NCBI GenBank assembly: GCA_017562135.1
Contig: QEYB01000926.1
Coordinates: 682,001-746,000 of the forward strand
Direction of reading: 5' to 3'
Length of the DNA: 64,000 nucleotides
DNA from: Dipylidium caninum
Lineage: Eukaryota > Platyhelminthes > Cestoda > Cyclophyllidea > Dipylidiidae
Below, in pieces: positions 58,334 to 64,000 of this stretch. Numbering within the stretch: position 1 is the first letter of the stretch; each line of letters starts with the position of its first letter. The translations under genes and the position numbers were made by a program. A model generated the notes under the pieces. It was not told the origin of the DNA, ran no database searches, and saw only the letters and a list, made by a program, of their open reading frames with translations.

Positions 58334-61274
58334 ATGCTGAAGACGTATTGTAACGCTGAGGACATGTTAACTTTAGGTGGTGCAAAGGCAAAGAGACCCC
58401 CTCTTCCTCTTCGCGGAGAGGACAATTGTATATGCAGTGGAAGAGAACAAGAAGCTCAGTTGCATGCCATTTTCGCGCGTACAGAGCAATGGCACGGTAA
58501 AATAAGTGACGGTGTTGTGAGGGAGTTGGAGAAGCTGAATAAAGCGCTGCGAGAAGTAGAATATCCTTCCCCTGAAGTCGATATTTACCCACTTTACTCT
58601 GGCTACTGCGATAAATTTATCAGGAACTTAGTAGTGTTGGTGGAGGGTTTATTGTCATACATGAGGCGTCGTACGAAAGTGCTCACGGAAGAGGGGTTTA
58701 ACGAATACACATGCTTCTTCTACCACGTGTGAGTGCATTCGCCTCCCAACTCTGTCCCATTAAACAAGCGATTGTTGAATGGCTTGAAATGAACGCCTTG
58801 TATGGACGTGGTGCTGTCTGATTGCTTGGTCTGTGTTGGTGGCAGTACTTGCACTGGACACACAGGAGTAGGCAGATTTTTGTAACATCTTTGCTCCTCC
58901 CCCTTCACCTCCACCACCCACCTCCTCCTCCTCCTCCTCCTCCTTCTCTTCATCCATGCACATCAGCTTGTGTGCGCCCACCTCAACAGAATAATCACTT
59001 TCTGCCTAGAACGGAGGAAGTAAAATACTTCTTCCCCAAGGGGCAGTTTGTGGCTAATCAGACGTTCGGGAGGAAGGAGGCTCAAAGCTGGTGGGAGCGT
59101 GTTTTCGGTGAGAGGTGAGTTACCTCGTTGCTTGGAATGAATTGTGGAGCACGTAGGCGTATGTGTCGATGCAGTGGGTGGCGAGAAGGTAGTTGCAGCT
59201 CCGTAAAACGAGAGTGAGATGTAACTGCTGGTGGCGACCGCACACTGAGATTGACCTCATCGTCTAGTCTTGTAGTTGACAGCAGTGACTTCTTCCAACA
59301 ATTCACAATGGCATTCCCAGACGTGGAGAATTACCGAGATGCGCTGCTGAAGACAATGTGCCTCTCATCACGAACCTACGTATCTCGGTATAACTTGGAT
59401 ATCTTCACGAGGTGAGTAGTATGACAAGCGCTTGCGTGCTGTGTTAGGAGCCCTAAACATTTAAGGTGAATGGTGCTTTGGTAAAAGGCTCTTCGGGACA
59501 TGGGATCACCTCATCCCCATGTGGAGGAGGCTGTTGAACCACCCTGGCTACCTGGAGCACGCCACGTTCAGCTCGGTGGCGAAGGCACTGAGCCCTCATA
59601 TAAATAGGCCTGGAAGGTGAGCCACCTCCTTCTCCCTCTTCTCCTTCCTTGCCCACGAAAGGACATGGTTTTCCTTCTCTCGACAGCTATGTCTTCCGCA
59701 ATAGCATGAGTCGCAACGGCTACTGGTCCATTGGCTACGTGACGCCACAATGCCGTATACAGCAGGTTTTGTGTTTCGGGGCTCCACTGGTGGACATTCT
59801 TCACTACGGCAAGGAGAAGGGCCAGTACGTGTCGCTGTGGCTGAACAAATAAGTCTTCTTGCATTCCTTTAATGCCCTAGGGGGCAAACGCAGGCGAGAG
59901 TTTGTGCCGTGTATGGCAGAGTTGAGGAAGTAGTTGGAGACTGGGGTCTTCGAGTAGCGGTGTGTATGCAGAAAGCGTGAATTTGAAGGGTGTTGAAGGC
60001 AATTTGAATTCTATTTTGCCAGTTACCTATATCCAAATGGACGGGAATATGCCGACAATCTGTCAGATTTGGTCAACCTGAAGACCCAAGTGGATTTGGA
60101 GGCGCCTGAAGATAGTAGAAAGGACCTGCTGGTATGCCAAATCTGTAAACGAACACAAAACGACACACGTTTGGAGCCATGTGGTCACTTCATCTGCAGG
60201 ACGTGTTGCAAGGCCTTGCAGGTGAGCGTCTCACTTAACCTGCTGACAGTTTCTTAGGTGAACGACAAAATCGGTGGTTTGGCTCTTCCCTTAATCGCGC
60301 TTTACCTCTCATTCTATTCCCCTACAGGAAATTTATACTCCCAAGGTGAGTTTCGACAGCCAATGCGAATCGTGCAGTGCGATGCAGTGCACTGGTGTGC
60401 TTGGCTGGTTTTAGGTAGAGGGGGGTGTGGCTAGCGTGTGGTGATGGTCTGACTGGCGAGGAAAGCGAGATTTTAGGAAATCGGAGTGTTGTAATACGAG
60501 ATGTGGCGGTGGAGTTCGTCTCTTCTCATTACGACGAGCTAATACGGCTATGGCATGTGCTCTAACCGCTAACATACAAACGGCAGACTTTGTAATTGTT
60601 ATTCCATTGCGCCCATTTGTCTCCTTGCAGAACTCGGGCACGTGTCCCCAGTGTGCACGTGAAATACTATGCACAACTGCGATTAACATCAACTTCAAGT
60701 CGGTGTCTCCCGGTGAGTGTTTAATCCAACCCAAAACGGAATTGTGACTATGGCTCGCACTGAGATTATACCAAGGCGGCAGAGTTGAGTGGCGGGTGTG
60801 GTCTCGACATATGCTCCGAGCGACCACGAGACACGCCGAAATGCAGTGAGCGTTCGACGAGACCACGTAGATGTGAGAGTGCCGACTCATCACCACTCGA
60901 CTGCCTGACTGTGATAATGTGGAGATCGCGAGGGACGAGTAGACGATAGTCTGTAGAGGAGGCTGAGGTGGTGAACAGCGTGCAAAGTTGCCTTGTCCAT
61001 AAGCCTTCCCTCCTATCATGTCACCGTTGGATCACCGAGTGTTTCAACTTCCTTAATTTTCACACTTCTGATACCCGTGAGGGAAGAGTATGAAGAGTAG
61101 TCTTTGCCCATTACTAAACGTTAATGTCTTATCCGTATTTTCCAAAAGTTGTGTATCTACCCTATTTGCTCTCTTCTGTGTGCAGGTAGCCACTATGACC
61201 TTGGATCTTCATCGATATCTGGCGAACATAATCCGTCTTGTAAGGCTAGTAAAAAAGCCGGCGACACTGAGTAA
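58334..61274 (+). CDS. cbl: CBL-type E3 ubiquitin ligase, copy B (TKB plus RING, C-terminally shortened)
   Basis: Exons 58334-58728, 59010-59114, 59286-59411, 59488-59616, 59687-59824, 60023-60221, 60631-60712 and 61186-61274 join in compatible phases (2,2,2,2,2,0,1) to 420 codons plus stop. In order: a four-helix segment (FIRNLVVLVEGLLSYMRRRT), an EF-hand-like part (NQTFGRKEAQSWWERVFG; YVSRYNLDIFTR), and an SH2-like part (LLNHPGYLEHATFSSVAKAL; SYVFRNSMSRNGYWSIGYVT with the phosphotyrosine-binding Arg). Then YLYPNGREYADNLSDL, and a C3HC4 RING complete for all ligands (CQICKRTQNDTRLEPCGHFI; GTCPQCAREILC). In the last exon a TAA at 61272 precedes the out-of-frame UBA. Without UBA and proline-rich tail it resembles short CBL forms. 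The 5' border is uncertain; an acceptor at 58376 is an alternative. Confidence 0.8.
58911..58945. repeat. (CCT)n/(CACC)n tract in CBL-B intron 1
   Basis: The inverted counterpart of the GGA/GGT run at 44391-44430. The number of units differs between copies. Confidence 0.8.
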
Positions 61275-61500
61275 GGCGACTGCTCGACAACGCTTTAATC
61301 ACGATTTCGCAAATGCGGTTGACCAAGTCGTAGAACAAACTGGTTGTGACCGATTGGTCATAGAAACTGACTTCCGCTTACTGCTTCAGAAAGGCCATAA
61401 GTTTGGGCCCAATCGCCAAATGCCTTATTGTCGCTAAAGGAGACCGTGTCAAAGCTGAGGACGTTCTATGCTCCTCCGAGCGACTTTGATCCGATGCCTT
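61275..61500 (+). pseudogene. UBA segment remnant of CBL-B (out of frame)
   Basis: The frame HDFANAVDQVVEQTGCDRLV is clearly homologous to FANAVDEIVQRTGCDRAIT of copy A but is not the frame delivered by the upstream exon. A second shift separates it from IAKCLIVAKGDRVKAEDVL, the counterpart of IARCLIEANVDRILAE in copy A. Copy B has thus lost UBA coding by at least two indels. Confidence 0.7.
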
Positions 61501-61518
61501 GATAATGCTTTTTCCCTC

Positions 61519-61588
61519 CACACACACACACTGTCGCCCTTCGTTCCTCTTGTACTCAAAACCGTTCCCCCTCCCCCCCCCCCCCAAC
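61519..61588. repeat. (CA)n tract and C-run
   Basis: A short CA repeat near 61519-61531 and an interrupted C-run near 61566-61588, in the CBL-B 3' flank. Confidence 0.85.
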
Positions 61589-61760
61589 CCCACGAATACT
61601 TGCCTATCATTCTCCGATGAGTATAACGTCGACATAGACAATAGAGGCCTGTTTACTCACGTGTCGGGCATACATCTAACCCTATCATCAAATGGAATAT
61701 GTGGCGGAAAAGGATAGTCGAATTGGAGCTCGTCACCTATCGTCGATGACTGTGGCACCT

Positions 61761-62315
61761 TCTGCACTGAGGGTCAAGTTAGTGCAGTCTTCGGTGACAT
61801 AAATTCGATGTGGTAACATCTTTGAAGAAGTCTCTAGGGGAGAAAATAATTGACGCCGCTTTGACAAACGGTACGAGAGGCTATTTGGAGACCCAAACAA
61901 TTGGGATTTGCAGAATTAGTAATGGCGAAATCTCAAATGGCAGAATCCCCTACTCCTCTTCTGGTCTTCGTATACAGCCCTGGCGACGTACCGACAGCGC
62001 ATGCACATTGTGGTTCCAGCCTTCAGCAACTATGCCCTACTTTCAGGAAGTGTACCATCCCAGCTGATTTCACTCTTAATGACAAAAATTACTAATCTAG
62101 ACTCAGACCCATTCCATGCTGCATACAGATGCTTGTTGTCACGAAATATGGAATACGATCGTAACACTGGTCAATCCATAGTACAGTGAGGTAGGGCCAC
62201 GTACACACTAAGATTCTCCACTTTTCAGCCTGTAACCAAATGCAAGTCGAAAAGTGGTTTATACCAAACATAACAAAAATACGAAATAAAAGATGTCAAT
62301 ATGTACAACGATTTC
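61761..62315. other. Spacer between CBL-B and Rpp25
   Basis: No supported gene. Short open frames on plus show no family. The right part is the 3' flank of the minus-strand Rpp25 gene. Confidence 0.5.
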
Positions 62316-63241
62316 TTATACATGACGGGATCGCTTGACATTGCTGATCTTTGCAACTGCTGCTCTAGCCATTTCTTTGGCCATTACAAGCCGTGGACAA
62401 GAATCAAACACACATTCTTCGGAAAGGTTTTTCTCACCACCATTTCGCTTCGTACTTCTCCATTTTTCGTTCTTCTTGGGCCTCTTTGCAGACTGAAAGG
62501 TGGAGGCACTCTCTTCAACTTGGCGTTTTTTCTTCTGTTGATGACGCTTCTTTCGACGACTCGGAAAAGGTGTTTCGATGGCAGGCACTTCTGCTTCAGC
62601 CATCGGGATGATTGAAACAGTCTGTGGATTGTCGGTCTCGACCAACTCCCGTAAGGAAAGAATTATTACCATTGCAGGTTTCCTCTGTCGAATAAAAGAA
62701 ACAATTTAAGCAAAATACAACACTAATATAACGGCTTATGCATTTAATTGCATCTGTTAATGAAAAATAATCTGTAGAAACACGAACAAGGCGCGTCAAA
62801 AGACTAATGACTGACCAACAGAGATATTACCTACTTATAAAACCAGTTACGATTAAAATACTCGAAAAAAGCGCATTAACGCCCAAACACGACAGTACAA
62901 TGACTCACTGCCTTAACCAAATAATCCTCAGTCCTCATTTCTAAAGAGTGGAAAAACAGTCGGGTGCATTGGTAAAGGACGGGTGAGCTGGAGGAAGCTG
63001 GCATTTTGGCAAGCCACATGCTCTTCACTTTTTCCGCAAAAGGTACCACCTTTTCAATGGCACCTGGCAAACCCCAACAGAATATCTGGTCGCAGTCGCC
63101 GACTTCGAGTTGCTTTGAAATAAAAGCGACGAGATTCTTAAGTTTAGTGCCTATTTTGATTTGCATGTGAAGGGCCCGATCCCTGAGATAACCAGTTACT
63201 CGAGACTCTTCGAGTAGAGAAGATACAAGAGAAGGATCCAT
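62316..63241 (-). CDS. rpp25: Rpp25/Alba-domain RNase P/MRP protein subunit
   Basis: Rpp25-type proteins pair with Rpp20, bind the P3 arm of RNase P and MRP RNA, and act in tRNA 5' and rRNA processing. Exon 1 is 63241-62909 (111 codons), exon 2 is 62684-62316 (122 codons plus stop), with a 224-bp intron bounded by GTGAGT and TTCGACAG, phase 0. Total 233 residues. Exon 1 carries an Alba domain: IGTKLKNLVAFISKQLEVGD, QIFCWGLPGAIEKVVPFAEK and LYQCTRLFFHSLEM align with the (V/I)GTK-x-NL, GRG/G-AIEKTVS-AE and LHQ-TRL blocks of the family. Exon 2 starts KPAMVIILSLRELVETDNPQ, the counterpart of the last Alba strand region, then a Lys/Arg-rich tail with nuclear-signal character (RRKKRHQQKKKRQ). The start at MDPSLV was preferred to an upstream Met at 63475, whose leader is hydrophobic and unlike the family. 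Confidence 0.82.
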
Positions 63242-64000
63242 TAAAGCTGAGGCCCAAAAGCTAATAAGTACAATTAATGGAGATGTAAATAAAGTTATAA
63301 AGCAAATGAAAGACAAAGGACAAATATGGTGCACACCAGGAATAAAGCCTTTATCCTTTGTTTCTCGACAGCGAGGACAGTTTCGACACCAAATTACTAA
63401 ATTACTCGTGTTGTAACTACGGGAAGTGTCAACCAGATACGGCGCAATACATAGCAGAAATAGAGATTTCAACACTATCTACGCGTTTATCCAAACTAAA
63501 ATTGGAAAGTACGACCACCATTTACTTTTCGCTAGCAGCAAAGCACGTGATGGGAACAGGGGAAGACTCCGAAAAGACCGCGAGCCGGAAATAGACCCAA
63601 TAAGGCCATCCAAAATAACAGCTACATTTTTCGCCAAATTGAGCGATTATTGTATATATTCAATTCGAAAAATTTTATAAAAGAAAATACTATAGTGGCA
63701 ATTTGCACTAATGATAGTGGTAGGAACGTATTTCAGATCCTGCGCCATCCATGCCTCTGAGAAAACATCGGAAACATTAATGATAAACTAATTATACAAT
63801 ATTCGTCCACAGTTGCCATGGAAAGAAAGTGGCGCATCTCTCATCGTCCAGGACCTCCACCACCCGAAAAGTTTACTAAAAATCTGTTAATGTTCGCTCC
63901 CTGATATGTAGGTAAAACCATAACGTAGAATTCGTCTAAATTAGAACACGCTAAAAGAGTGACCCAGTGCGAAGGAATCCACGAGGATAATAGTTGACTG
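63242..64000. other. Flank upstream of Rpp25
   Basis: AT-rich sequence without a supported gene. It probably contains the Rpp25 promoter. No motif was assigned. Confidence 0.5.

Larger units (their letters stand above)
58020..61760. repeat. Right arm of the long inverted repeat (CBL copy B)
   Basis: Collinear with the reverse complement of 41590-45320. Identity is highest between 58680 and 60110 and lower outside. Confidence 0.8.

Noticed and set aside
62301..62615. 104-codon plus-strand open frame
   Set aside because: Antisense shadow of Rpp25 exon 2.
1..64000. CRISPR arrays, prokaryotic operons, phage or integron structures
   Set aside because: No spaced direct repeats of CRISPR type. 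Genes are spliced animal families, so a bacterial interpretation does not apply.

Overview
This is eukaryotic nuclear DNA. Coding exons are split by introns with GT/GC...AG borders, protein families are animal ones, and noncoding spacers are rich in (CT)n, (CA)n, G-run and C-run tracts. The family set (single-pair CCCH muscleblind, XRN2, CBL, AP2 sigma, Rpp25/Alba), phase-0 introns of 0.2-8 kb and moderate GC content fit a flatworm. I favour a parasitic one, possibly a tapeworm, but that is inference from style and was not tested by any search.

Layout. Positions 1-10.85 kb hold no gene I can support, only low-complexity tracts and one CpG-rich candidate promoter/5' exon (8.6-9.1 kb). At 10.85-28.32 kb on + lies a muscleblind-like RNA splicing factor gene with six recognisable coding exons and one apparent frameshift in exon 5. 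At 29.65-30.27 kb is a decayed, unidentified coding block. At 30.8-38.65 kb on + lies a complete six-exon XRN2 5'-3' exoribonuclease gene (1000 codons in my splice model), one of whose introns is GC-AG.

From 41.6 to 61.8 kb the window is a duplication-rich patch built around CBL-type E3 ubiquitin ligase genes. A broken copy (A, minus) and a largely intact copy (B, plus) form a long inverted repeat with about 13 kb between the arms. A third, more decayed copy (C, minus) lies between them in the same orientation as A. Copy B has intact tyrosine-kinase-binding and RING exons but its UBA exon is out of frame. Copy A keeps an intact UBA exon but is disrupted in the N-terminal half. The patch also contains a pseudogene of XRN2 exon 1 (47.39-47.78 kb), a diverged block shared with XRN2 intron 2 (50.5-51.1 kb), three copies of an unidentified exon-like fragment, and an intronless AP2 sigma gene (54.2-54.65 kb, minus) with one extra A in a homopolymer.

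At 62.3-63.24 kb on minus is a two-exon Rpp25/Alba-type RNase P/MRP subunit gene. There is no operon logic. The two neighbouring intact genes, muscleblind and XRN2, both act on RNA, but nothing in the sequence shows that they work together. Frameshifts in muscleblind exon 5, AP2 sigma and CBL-A are single-base changes, several of them in short homopolymers, so base-call or assembly error must be excluded before calling them biological.
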